From: Cryptosporangium arvum DSM 44712
GTDB lineage: Bacteria; Actinomycetota; Actinomycetes; Mycobacteriales; Cryptosporangiaceae
Direction: 5' to 3'
Assembly: GCF_000585375.1 (NCBI RefSeq)
Contig: NZ_KK073874.1
Span: 2,790,001 to 2,854,000 of the forward strand
Length of the DNA: 64,000 bases
The position numbers and the translations under genes are program-made. Below, piece by piece: positions 52,469 to 60,510 of the stretch; positions within the stretch are counted from its first letter, which is position 1; the number at the start of each line of letters is the position of its first letter. A model generated the notes under the pieces. It made no database searches. It was not told the DNA's origin and saw only the letters and a list, made by a program, of their open reading frames with translations.

Positions 52469-53443
52469 TTACGGAACCAGCAGTACCCGACCGTGCTGTA
52501 CCCGGTCGTCGAGGATTCGATGCGCTGCGGCCGCGTCGGCCAGCGGTAACCGCGCGTGCACGGCCGCACGGAGACGGCCGGCCCGTGCGTCGCGCGTCAG
52601 TTCGGCGATCACGTCGCGGGCCTGCGCGGGTGCCGCGGCCCGCCAGGCCAGGTACGAGAAGCCGAGCACCGCGCGCAGGCCGAACAGCGACGTCACCGGA
52701 ACGCTCGTCAGCTCCCCGCCGGCCGCGCCGTACACGACCGCACGCCCGAACGGCGCGAGCAGATCGACGCTCTGCCGCAGGACGTCCCCGCCGATCGCGT
52801 CGACGACGAGGTCGACGCCGCCGGGAGCGGCGGCACGCACCTGCTCGGGCCAGTCCGCGGCGGTGTGGTCGACGCCGGCGTCCGCGCCGAACGACCGCGC
52901 GAACTCCAGTTTGGACGCGCTGCTCGCGGTGGCGATCACCCGGGCTCCGCGCTGCCGCGCGAGTTGCACGATCAGGTGCCCGATGCCTCCGGCGGCGGCG
53001 TGCACGAGCACGGTCTCGCCGGCGGCGAGGCGGCCGAGGCGGAGCACCCCGAGCGCCACCGGGGCGGTGGAGGCCAGCGTCGTGGCGGTTCCGTCGTCGA
53101 CGCCGTCGGGGATCGGGACGAGGTCGTCGGCACCGGCCAGGCTGTACTCGGCGTAGGCGTCCTCGGCGACGAGCGCGCCGACCCGCCGCCCGGCCAGCGA
53201 CGCGTCCACGCCGGGGCCGATCGTGTCGACAACGCCGACCACGTCCCCGGTCGGGCGGCCGGGGAGCGGGCGGGCGAAGAGCGCGCCGCCGGCCGGGCCG
53301 AGCCGGAACCGGGTGTCGACGAAGTTCGTGCCGATGACCTCGGCCCGGAGCCGCACCTGGCCCGGGCCCGGCTCCGGGATCCCGGCGTCCTCGACCCGCA
53401 GCACGTCGGGGCCGCCGTACTCGTAGTAGCGGACACGGCGCAT
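52469..53443 (-). CDS. Zinc-independent quinone oxidoreductase (MDR family)
   Basis: A 324-residue medium-chain reductase of the NADPH:quinone oxidoreductase type. YYEYGGPDVLRVEDAGIPEP starts it, VIGTNFVDTRFRLG is the substrate region, and VLVHAAAGGIGHLIVQLARQ is the NADPH-binding motif (AAxGGxG). The zinc ligands of alcohol dehydrogenases are absent. ATG 53443 follows GGAGG by five bases. It is divergent from a TetR gene and the shared 85-base gap holds palindromes; regulation by that TetR, perhaps in response to a quinone or electrophile, is likely. Confidence 0.9.
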   Translation of the reverse strand: MRRVRYYEYGGPDVLRVEDAGIPEPGPGQVRLRAEVIGTNFVDTRFRLGPAGGALFARPLPGRPTGDVVGVVDTIGPGVDASLAGRRVGALVAEDAYAEYSLAGADDLVPIPDGVDDGTATTLASTAPVALGVLRLGRLAAGETVLVHAAAGGIGHLIVQLARQRGARVIATASSASKLEFARSFGADAGVDHTAADWPEQVRAAAPGGVDLVVDAIGGDVLRQSVDLLAPFGRAVVYGAAGGELTSVPVTSLFGLRAVLGFSYLAWRAAAPAQARDVIAELTRDARAGRLRAAVHARLPLADAAAAHRILDDRVQHGRVLLVP

Positions 53444-53459
53444 GGGCACCTCCCGTAAT

Positions 53460-53506
53460 CTGGACCGGTGGTCAACTTTCTTGACCGTACTGGACCGCTA
53501 GTCCAG
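53460..53506. promoter_or_regulatory. TetR-type operators between quinone reductase and tetR
   Basis: Two perfect dyads lie in the divergent gap: GTCAA-N5-TTGAC at 53471-53485 and CTGGAC-N5-GTCCAG at 53490-53506. A third element CTGGAC-N5-GTCAAC starts at 53460. The recurring CTGGACC/GTCAA arms with five-base spacers suit binding by the TetR protein starting at 53529. Confidence 0.6.
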
Positions 53507-53528
53507 TTGTCATCCCGATCGGAGGCGC

Positions 53529-54098
53529 ATGGAACGTCGAGAACGGGCCGACGCGGCGCGTAACCGGCGCGCGATCCTGGACGCGACCGAGGCGCTGCTC
53601 GCCCGGCAGCGTCCCGAGACGATCTCGATGGAGCTCGTCGCGGCCGAGGCCGGTGTCGGCAAGGGCACCGTGTTCCACCGGTTCGGCAGCCGGATGGGGC
53701 TGATGGTCGCGCTCGCGCAGGAGCGCGCGCTCGGACTGCGTGAGGCGGTCGAGAGCGGTCCGCCCCCACTGGGCCCCGGGGCGTCGCCGGCCGAGCGTCT
53801 ACCGGCCTTTCTCGACGCCGCGGTCGACGTCGTCGTGCGTAACAAGAACCTGCTGGCCGCGCTGGGCCACGCCGAGGCCTCCGCCCCCCACGACCACGGC
53901 GACCTCGCCGACCACCCGGTCTACCGGTTCTGGCACGCCCACGTGGTGTCGCTGCTGACCGGCGACGACACCGACGCGCTCGCGCACGTGGTGCTGGCCG
54001 GGCTGCGCAGCGGACCGGTGATCGCGATGATCGACCGCGGTGAGGCGGAACGGGTGAAGCGGGCGCTGCGGACGATCGTGTCGGGGTTGGTCGGATAA
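53529..54098 (+). CDS. TetR-family regulator
   Basis: A 189-residue TetR repressor. ARNRRAILDATEALLARQRP, then ISMELVAAEAGVGKGTVFHR, is the helix-turn-helix, followed by a helical ligand-binding domain. It is transcribed away from the quinone oxidoreductase gene, with clear dyads between them, the usual arrangement for a TetR that represses both itself and the divergent enzyme. The ligand is unknown. Confidence 0.88.
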   Translation: MERRERADAARNRRAILDATEALLARQRPETISMELVAAEAGVGKGTVFHRFGSRMGLMVALAQERALGLREAVESGPPPLGPGASPAERLPAFLDAAVDVVVRNKNLLAALGHAEASAPHDHGDLADHPVYRFWHAHVVSLLTGDDTDALAHVVLAGLRSGPVIAMIDRGEAERVKRALRTIVSGLVG

Positions 54099-54103
54099 CC
54101 CGC

Positions 54104-54334
54104 TTGCGCCCGCGTCCAGTGCGAGTGGTGTGCGGCGACCGGCAACGGCTCTTCGGGGAGGCGCCGACGGCCTACAAGCGCATCGACCGGGTCGTCGGCG
54201 ACCTCGTCGACCACGCCCTGGTCACCCCGATCCTGACCACCCGGCCCGTGGTCACCTACAAGACCGCGGAGGCCGCTCCCCGTCGGCGCACACCGCGCCG
54301 GTGGGCTCCGGACCCGGTACCGTCCGACCGGTGA
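54104..54334 (+). pseudogene. Remnant of an RtcB-like RNA ligase (C-terminal fragment)
   Basis: The frame reads RVVCGDRQRLFGEAPTAYKR, then IDRVVGDLVDHALVTPILTT and RPVVTYK. The EAP-x-AYK-x-ID-x-VV segment and the closing RPVVTYK match the extreme C-terminus of RtcB tRNA/RNA ligases, but the rest of the protein (about 400 residues with the catalytic His and metal ligands) is missing: the TetR gene ends six bases upstream. No good start exists. It is best read as a leftover of a deleted rtcB. Its frame ends where lrp begins. Confidence 0.5.
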
Positions 54335-54783
54335 CCTCGCCACTCGACGACGACGTCGACCGCACGCTGGTGACCGTGCTGGCCGCCGACGGCCGTGCCA
54401 CGCTCTCGACGCTCGCGGCCGCGGCCGGGCTGTCGGTGTCCGCCACCCAGTCGCGCGTACGCCGACTCGAGCAGCGGGGGGTGATCCGCGGGTACGCCGC
54501 CGACGTCGACCCCGACGCGCTGGGGCTGCCGCTCGCCGCGTTCGTGAGCATCACCCCGCTCGACCCGGCCCAGCCCGACGAGGCCCCCGCCCAGCTCGCC
54601 GCGCTCGACGCGGTGGAGGCGTGCTACTCGGTGGCCGGTGAGGCGAGCTACCTGCTCCTCGTCCGGGTGCCGACACCACGCGCGCTGGAGGAGCTGCTCC
54701 GGGAGATCCGGATCGTCGCCAACGTCCGGACCCACACCACAGTTGTCCTACAAACGTTCTACGAAAGGCGTCCGCGCCCGTAA
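54331..54783 (+). CDS. lrpA: Lrp/AsnC-family regulator (LrpA-like)
   Basis: A 150-residue Lrp-type regulator: N-terminal helix-turn-helix (LSTLAAAAGLSVSATQSRVR, RLEQRGVIRGYAA) and a C-terminal RAM ligand-binding domain (AFVSITPLDP to VLQTF). The GTG at 54331 is used. In Mycobacterium tuberculosis LrpA (Rv3291c) lies next to lat (Rv3290c) and controls it with amino acids as effectors; the same adjacency here supports a role as regulator of the lysine operon, which starts 52 bases downstream. Confidence 0.88.
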   Translation: MTSPLDDDVDRTLVTVLAADGRATLSTLAAAAGLSVSATQSRVRRLEQRGVIRGYAADVDPDALGLPLAAFVSITPLDPAQPDEAPAQLAALDAVEACYSVAGEASYLLLVRVPTPRALEELLREIRIVANVRTHTTVVLQTFYERRPRP

Positions 54784-54800
54784 AATTTCCGGTCTGGCCG

Positions 54801-54829
54801 TTGTGAAACCGTAAAGATCGTCTTAGCGT
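54801..54829 (+). promoter_or_regulatory. Probable leaderless promoter of lat
   Basis: TTGTGA at 54801-54806 and TAGCGT at 54824-54829 are 17 bases apart, a good actinobacterial -35/-10 pair. The -10 ends six bases before the lat ATG (54836) and no ribosome binding site exists, so transcription should begin at or beside the A of the start codon. Confidence 0.55.
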
Positions 54830-54835
54830 GGGGTC

Positions 54836-56164
54836 ATGACCCAGATCGTGGACGCTCCCGGGACGGTCCGAGCGGGCAACGTACATGCCGTTATCGCCAA
54901 GCACCTCCTCGCCGACGGTTTCGACTTCGTACTCGACCTCGAGGCCTCGCAGGGCTCCACGCTGGTGGACGCCCGCGACGGCCACGAGTACCTCGACCTG
55001 TTCACGTTCTTCGCGTCGTCGGCGCTGGGGATGAACCACCCCGCGCTCGCCGACCCGGCCTTCCGCGCCGAGCTGCTGCGCGCCGCCACCAACAAGCCGA
55101 GCAACTCCGACGTCTACACCGTCGAGATGGCACAGTTCGTCGACACGTTCGCCGAGGTGCTCGGCGACGAGCGGCTGCCGCACCTGTTCTTCATCGAGGG
55201 CGGCGGCCTCGCCGTCGAGAACGCACTCAAGGTCGCGTTCGACTGGAAGAGCCGCTGGAACGAGGCGCACGGCCACGACCCGGCGCTCGGCACCCGCATC
55301 CTGCACCTGGAACACGCGTTCCACGGCCGCACCGGCTACACGATGTCGCTCACGAACACCGACCCGAACAAGGTCGCGCGGTTCCCGAAGTTCGACTGGC
55401 CGCGGATTCCGGCGCCGTACACCCGTGAGGACGCGGACATGGACGCGCTCGAGGCTTCGGCCCTCCTGGCCGCCAGGGCCGCGTTCGAGGCCCACCCGCA
55501 CGACATCGCCGCCGCGATCATGGAGCCGATCCAGGGTGAGGGCGGCGACCACCACTTCCGCCCGTCGTTCGTCCGGGCGCTGCGCGACCTCTGCCACGAG
55601 TTCGACGCGCTGTTCATCCTCGACGAGGTGCAGACCGGCGTCGGCCTCACCGGCACCACCTGGGCCTTCCAGCAGCTCGACGTCGTCCCGGACATCGTCG
55701 CGTTCGGCAAGAAGACCCAGGTGTGCGGCATCATGGCCGGCGGCCGCGTGGACGAGGTCGCCGACAACGTGTTCGCGGTGAGCTCGCGCCTCAACTCCAC
55801 CTGGGGCGGCAACCTCACCGACATGGTGCGGGCCCGCCGGATCCTCGAGGTCATCCGCGACGAGAAGCTCGTCGCCCGCTCCGCCACCCTCGGCGAGCAC
55901 CTGTACGAGAGCCTGCGGACGCTCGGCGAGAAGCACCCCGGGGTGAGCAACGTCCGCGGCCGCGGCCTGATGTGCGCCTTCACGCTCACCGACACCGCAC
56001 TGCGCGACGCTCTGCTGAACGGCCTGCACCAGGACGAGAGCGTGCTGATGCTCGGATGCGGCAGCCGGAGCGTCCGCTTCCGCCCGGCCCTGACGATCAG
56101 CGAGGCCGACCTGGACAATGGTGTCGCGGCGATCGATCGGGTGCTGAGTCGCTTGGGAGTCTGA
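54836..56164 (+). CDS. lat: L-lysine 6-transaminase
   Basis: A 442-residue class III aminotransferase that moves the epsilon-amino group of lysine to 2-oxoglutarate, giving allysine/piperideine-6-carboxylate. FFIEGGGLAVENALKVAFDW and EHAFHGRTGYTMSLTNTDPN are Lat signatures; the PLP aspartate is in ILDEVQTGVG and the PLP lysine in VAFGKKTQVCG. It is first in the operon lat-hglS-pcd behind lrpA. The product is oxidised by the third gene. In other actinomycetes Lat also feeds beta-lactam synthesis, but no such genes are here; catabolism is the better reading. Confidence 0.95.
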   Translation: MTQIVDAPGTVRAGNVHAVIAKHLLADGFDFVLDLEASQGSTLVDARDGHEYLDLFTFFASSALGMNHPALADPAFRAELLRAATNKPSNSDVYTVEMAQFVDTFAEVLGDERLPHLFFIEGGGLAVENALKVAFDWKSRWNEAHGHDPALGTRILHLEHAFHGRTGYTMSLTNTDPNKVARFPKFDWPRIPAPYTREDADMDALEASALLAARAAFEAHPHDIAAAIMEPIQGEGGDHHFRPSFVRALRDLCHEFDALFILDEVQTGVGLTGTTWAFQQLDVVPDIVAFGKKTQVCGIMAGGRVDEVADNVFAVSSRLNSTWGGNLTDMVRARRILEVIRDEKLVARSATLGEHLYESLRTLGEKHPGVSNVRGRGLMCAFTLTDTALRDALLNGLHQDESVLMLGCGSRSVRFRPALTISEADLDNGVAAIDRVLSRLGV

Positions 56165-56166
56165 CC

Positions 56167-57510
56167 TTGCAGCAGTGGGAGTTGCGGGCCGCGTTCGCCC
56201 GCTCGCTGTCGGAGATGTACGGCACCGAGGTGCCGGCGTACACCACGCTGCTGCGGGTGTCGGCCGAGGTCAACGCCGACGTGCTGGCCGAGCGCGGCGC
56301 GGAGGCCCAGCGGCTGGGCAGCATCGAGCGGGTGACCGCGGAACGGCACGGGGCGATCCGGGTCGGGACGCCCAGCGAGCTGCGGCAGGTCGGCCGGATC
56401 TTCGCCGGGTTCGGGATGCACCCGGTCGGGTTCTACGACCTGCGCGACGCGTCGGCGTCGTCGGTGCCGGTGGTGTCGACCGCGTTCCGGCCGCTGGAGG
56501 CGGACGAGCTGGCCCGCAACCCGTTCCGGGTCTTCACGTCGGTGCTGGTCGCCGACGACCGGCGGTTCTTCGACGCGGACCTGCAGGCGCGGCTGGAGAC
56601 GTTCCTCGGGCGGCGCGAGCTGTTCCCCGCGCGGGTGCTCGAGCTCGCGGCCCGGGCCGAGTCCGACGGGGAGCTGCCCGACGCGGACGCCGCGGAGCTG
56701 CTGGCCGGGGCGACGGCCTGTTTCGCCCTGTCCCGGGAGCCGATCGACCGGGCCTGGTACGACGAGCTCGCGCGGATCTCCGCGGTGGCCGCCGACATCG
56801 GCGGGGTCACGTCGACGCACATCAACCACCTCACCCCGCGCGTGCTCGACATCGACGAGCTCTACCGGCGGATGAGCGGGCTCGGCATCACGATGATCGA
56901 CGAGATCCAGGGGCCACCGGCCTGGGACGGCCCGGACGTGCTGCTGCGCCAGACGTCGTTCCGCGCTCTCGCCGAACCCCGGCGGTTCACCGACGGACCG
57001 GGGGAGCTGCGCGTGCGCTTCGGCGAGGTCGAGGCCCGCGGCGTCGCTCTCACCGCCGCCGGCCGGGCCCTCTACGACCGGCTGCTGGCCGACGTGGACA
57101 CCCGCCGCGCGTCGAGCGGCCGCCCGCGGGCGGAGGTGGCGGCCGAGGTCTGGCGCGAGCACCTCCCGGCGACCGAGGAGGCCCTGGACCGCGCGGGCCT
57201 CGGCGCCTTCACCTACCGCGCCGTGCCCGGCGTGCCGCGCCCCGGCAGCTCCGACGTCCACGAGTGGGTGCGGGCCGGCGCCGCGGTCCGGGAACCGATC
57301 GTCTACGAGGACTTCCTGCCGCGTTCGGCCGCGGGAATCTTCCAGTCCAACCTCACCGACGCCGGCCGGAGGGACGACGCCCACACCGGCGCCGCCCGCG
57401 ATGCCGGCTGGATGAGCGACGCGCTCGGCCGCGAGGTCGCCGACCCCATCGTCCGCAACGAAGAATTGACGCGCGCCTCGCTGCAGGCGCTCAACCTGGA
57501 GATCTCATGA
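56167..57510 (+). CDS. hglS: 2-oxoadipate dioxygenase/decarboxylase (HglS, DUF1338)
   Basis: A 447-residue DUF1338/HglS-family metalloenzyme, which converts 2-oxoadipate to D-2-hydroxyglutarate with O2 in lysine catabolism (shown in Pseudomonas putida). The motifs are LRAAFARSLSEMYGTEVPAY, FGMHPVGFYDLR, TSTHINHLTPRVLDID and PDVLLRQTSFRAL; the histidines in the second and third are the likely Fe(II) ligands. TTG 56167 is used as start because the family sequence begins right there; no ATG/GTG fits. It begins three bases after lat and overlaps pcd by four. It sits between two lysine-degradation genes, which supports the assignment. Confidence 0.88.
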   Translation: MQQWELRAAFARSLSEMYGTEVPAYTTLLRVSAEVNADVLAERGAEAQRLGSIERVTAERHGAIRVGTPSELRQVGRIFAGFGMHPVGFYDLRDASASSVPVVSTAFRPLEADELARNPFRVFTSVLVADDRRFFDADLQARLETFLGRRELFPARVLELAARAESDGELPDADAAELLAGATACFALSREPIDRAWYDELARISAVAADIGGVTSTHINHLTPRVLDIDELYRRMSGLGITMIDEIQGPPAWDGPDVLLRQTSFRALAEPRRFTDGPGELRVRFGEVEARGVALTAAGRALYDRLLADVDTRRASSGRPRAEVAAEVWREHLPATEEALDRAGLGAFTYRAVPGVPRPGSSDVHEWVRAGAAVREPIVYEDFLPRSAAGIFQSNLTDAGRRDDAHTGAARDAGWMSDALGREVADPIVRNEELTRASLQALNLEIS

Positions 57511-59003
57511 TCGACCTGCGCGAGAGCGCTCAGAACGCGTTGAAGGCCTGCGGCGTCGAGGACGCCGCCCTGACCGGCGGGCTGACCGTCCGCACCCCGC
57601 TCACCGGCGTCGAGCTGCTGAGCGTGCGCGAGACCGCGGACGTCGACGCGGCCGTCACCGCGGCCCACGCCGCCTACCAGCAGTGGCGCACGGTGCCCGC
57701 GCCGGTGCGCGGCGCCCTGGTCAAGCGGCTCGGCCAGCTGATCGATGAGCACAAGGACGACCTGGCCACGCTGGTGACGCTCGAAGCGGGCAAGATCCGC
57801 TCCGAGGCGCTCGGCGAGGTGCAGGAGATGATCGACATCTGCGACTTCGCGGTCGGCCTGTCCCGGCAGCTCTACGGCCGGACGATGCCCTCCGAGCGCC
57901 CCGGCCACCGGCTCATGGAGACCTGGCACCCGCTCGGCGTCGTCGGCGTGATCTCCGCGTTCAACTTCCCGGTCGCGGTCTGGTCGTGGAACACCGCGGT
58001 GGCGCTCGTCTGCGGCGACGCCGTCGTCTGGAAGCCCTCGGAGAAGACGCCGCTGACCGCGCTGGCCTGCTCGGCGCTGCTCGACCGGGCCATCGCCGAG
58101 GCCTCCGCCCCGGCCGACCTGCACAGGGTCGTCATCGGTGGCCGTGAGGTCGGCGAGGCGCTCGTCGACTCGCCGCTGGTGCCGCTGGTCAGCGCGACCG
58201 GCTCGACGCGGATGGGCCGCGAGGTCGGACCGCGGGTGGCGGCCCGGTTCGGCCGCACGCTCCTGGAACTCGGCGGCAACAACGCCGCGGTCGTGACGCC
58301 GTCGGCCGACCTCGACCTCGCGACCCGCGCGATCGTGTTCGCCGCCGCCGGCACCGCCGGACAGCGCTGCACGACGCTGCGTCGTCTGATCGTGCACTCG
58401 TCGGTCGCCGACACGCTCGTCGAGAAGCTCGTCACCGCCTACCGGAAGCTTCCGATCGGGAGCCCGCTCGAGGCCGGCACGCTCGTCGGCCCGCTGATCG
58501 ACGCGGCCGCCTGGGGCCACATGACCGACGCGCTGGACGCGGCTCGCCGTGACGGCGGCGAGGTGCTCGTCGGCGGCGGCCGGCGCGAGGTCGACGGCGA
58601 CGGCTACTACGCCGAGCCGGCCGTCGTCCGCATGCCGGCCCAGACCGACATCGTGCGCACCGAGACGTTCGCGCCGATCCTGTACGTCCTGACCTACGAG
58701 ACGCTCGACGAGGCGATCGCGCTGCACAACGACGTCCCGCAGGGGTTGTCGTCCGGCATCTTCACCCGCGACCAGCAGGAAGCAGAGCGCTTCCTGGCCG
58801 CCGACGGGTCCGACTGCGGCATCGTGAACGTCAACATCGGCACCTCCGGCGCGGAGATCGGCGGCGCGTTCGGCGGCGAGAAGGAGACCGGCGGCGGCCG
58901 CGAATCCGGCTCCGACGCGTGGCGCGCCTACATGCGCCGCGCGACGAACACCGTGAACGCCTCCGGTCAGCTGCTGCTGGCCCAGGACGTGTCGTTCCTC
59001 TGA
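57507..59003 (+). CDS. pcd: L-aminoadipate-semialdehyde (piperideine-6-carboxylate) dehydrogenase
   Basis: A 498-residue aldehyde dehydrogenase of the ALDH7A1/AmaB/Pcd type that oxidises allysine to 2-aminoadipate with NAD+. VISAFNFPVAVWSWN, ELGGNNAAVV (catalytic Glu), AGQRCTTLRR (catalytic Cys) and GGEKETGGGRESGSDAWRAY are characteristic. It overlaps hglS by four bases. With Lat upstream it completes lysine to 2-aminoadipate; a transaminase to 2-oxoadipate is needed before HglS and is not in the window. Its last 37 bases overlap the convergent deacetylase gene. Confidence 0.94.
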   Translation: MIDLRESAQNALKACGVEDAALTGGLTVRTPLTGVELLSVRETADVDAAVTAAHAAYQQWRTVPAPVRGALVKRLGQLIDEHKDDLATLVTLEAGKIRSEALGEVQEMIDICDFAVGLSRQLYGRTMPSERPGHRLMETWHPLGVVGVISAFNFPVAVWSWNTAVALVCGDAVVWKPSEKTPLTALACSALLDRAIAEASAPADLHRVVIGGREVGEALVDSPLVPLVSATGSTRMGREVGPRVAARFGRTLLELGGNNAAVVTPSADLDLATRAIVFAAAGTAGQRCTTLRRLIVHSSVADTLVEKLVTAYRKLPIGSPLEAGTLVGPLIDAAAWGHMTDALDAARRDGGEVLVGGGRREVDGDGYYAEPAVVRMPAQTDIVRTETFAPILYVLTYETLDEAIALHNDVPQGLSSGIFTRDQQEAERFLAADGSDCGIVNVNIGTSGAEIGGAFGGEKETGGGRESGSDAWRAYMRRATNTVNASGQLLLAQDVSFL

Positions 59004-60064
59004 GCTCTCGCGATCGCCTCCGCTTGATGGGGGAGTAGCCGCCCGCCGTAGTTCTCGACGATCGGTAGGAACGGATCCTCCACCTCGGTGCGGACACCGC
59101 TGAGTTCCTCGACGACGGCCAACCCGCAGAACGGCACCGCGAACGGCGAGTACCCACCCTCGTGGGTCAGCACCAACCGCCCTTCGCAGTGCCGTTCCGC
59201 GGCGGCCTTCACCCGGCCGGTCATCCACCGGAACGACTCCGAGCTCAGCATCTGACGGGCCAGCGGGTCGAACCCGTTCGCGTCGAACCCGCAGGCCACC
59301 AGGATCAGGTCGGGGGCGAACCGGTCCAGCGCCGGCTCGACGACGTCGGCGAACGCGGCCCGGTACGCGCCGTCCCCCGACCCGGCCGGCAGCGGCACGT
59401 TGACGATCGTGCCGTGCGCACCGGTGTCGGTCACCGGCCCGGACCGCGGCGGGTAGACACCGTCCTGGTGGATCGAGACCGCCAGCACCGACGGGTCGTC
59501 CCAGAACGTGTCCTGGGTTCCGTTGCCGTGGTGGACGTCCCAGTCCACGATCGCGATCCGTCCGACGCCCAGCGTCGCCTGCGCGTGCCGCGCCGCGACC
59601 GCGATGTTGTTGAACAGGCAGAACCCGCGCCCGTGCTCCGGCGTTGCGTGGTGGCCCGGCGGCCGCACCAGCGCGTACGCGTTCTCCACGGTGCCGCCGA
59701 CGACCGCCTCCACCGCGGTGATCGTCCCCCCGGCGGCCAGCAGCGCGATCTCGTAGGAGAACTCGCCGAACGGCGTCCCGCCGCCGAGGTTCCCGCCGCC
59801 GGCGGCGGCCTGCCGCGCGATCTCGTCCACGTACGAGCGCCGGTGGACGCGGGTCAGCTCGGCGACGGTGGCCGGGCGCGGCGCGAGAACCGTCAGCCGC
59901 TCGAGCAGCCCGGACGCCGCGACCAGGTTCGCGAACCGGCGTTTCGCGTCGGGGCCTTCGATGTGCGTCATCGGCTCCACCCACCGGCTCACCGGCAGCG
60001 GCCCACCCGCCGTCCCGGCGTCGTGCCACATGTACCGCTCGCTCCACACCCAGCCGGTCGCCAT
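58967..60064 (-). CDS. Histone-deacetylase-family amidohydrolase (class II, AcuC/acetylpolyamine-type)
   Basis: A 365-residue zinc amidohydrolase. RPPGHHATPEHGRGFCLFNN has the charge-relay His pair, DWDVHHGNGTQDTF the zinc ligands, ACGFDAN the third ligand, and HEGGYSPFAV the catalytic Tyr. Bacterial members deacetylate polyamines, small amines or proteins such as acetyl-CoA synthetase. It is convergent with, and overlaps, the lysine operon; deacetylation of an acetylated lysine or diamine would fit but is only suggested by location. Divergent from the receiver gene at 60136. Confidence 0.9.
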   Translation of the reverse strand: MATGWVWSERYMWHDAGTAGGPLPVSRWVEPMTHIEGPDAKRRFANLVAASGLLERLTVLAPRPATVAELTRVHRRSYVDEIARQAAAGGGNLGGGTPFGEFSYEIALLAAGGTITAVEAVVGGTVENAYALVRPPGHHATPEHGRGFCLFNNIAVAARHAQATLGVGRIAIVDWDVHHGNGTQDTFWDDPSVLAVSIHQDGVYPPRSGPVTDTGAHGTIVNVPLPAGSGDGAYRAAFADVVEPALDRFAPDLILVACGFDANGFDPLARQMLSSESFRWMTGRVKAAAERHCEGRLVLTHEGGYSPFAVPFCGLAVVEELSGVRTEVEDPFLPIVENYGGRLLPHQAEAIARAQRNDTSWASSS

Positions 60065-60135
60065 GGCACCAGCTTTGCTCAGAACGGCCCGGGAGCGGCC
60101 GAAGAGGGAGTGAGAACTGACGAGGGGCGGCGGGG

Positions 60136-60510
60136 ATGGCGCGGTTGCTGGTGGTGGAGGACGAGCCGGACCTCCGTGACCTGCTCGTCCACCGATTCGA
60201 GGCCGCCGGCCACGAGGTCGTCCCGGTCGCCACGTCCGCGGCCGCCCTCCGCACCGTCGAGGCCGACGGCCCCCCGGACGCCGCCGTGCTCGACGTCGAC
60301 CTGCCGGGCCGGGACGGCGTCGACCTGCTCGCCGACCTGCGCCGACGCCACCCGGCGCTGCCCGCGCTGTTCATCACCGTGCTCTGGTCGGGTGAGCTGC
60401 TCGCCCGCATGAAAGCCACCGGCTGCCCCTACCTCACCAAGCCGTTCGCCGCGCGAGACCTCCGCGACGCCGTCGCCGATCTGCTCCACGGCGGAAACAC
60501 GCCCGGATGA
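60136..60510 (+). CDS. Single-domain response regulator (receiver only)
   Basis: A 124-residue CheY-like receiver with no output domain. LLVVEDEPDLRDLL holds the acidic pocket, AAVLDVDLPGRDGVD the phospho-acceptor aspartate, and PYLTKPFAARDLRDA the switch lysine. Its stop overlaps the ATG of the MASE1 kinase, so the pair is co-translated. It may shuttle phosphate to another protein or act by protein binding. Confidence 0.9.
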   Translation: MARLLVVEDEPDLRDLLVHRFEAAGHEVVPVATSAAALRTVEADGPPDAAVLDVDLPGRDGVDLLADLRRRHPALPALFITVLWSGELLARMKATGCPYLTKPFAARDLRDAVADLLHGGNTPG

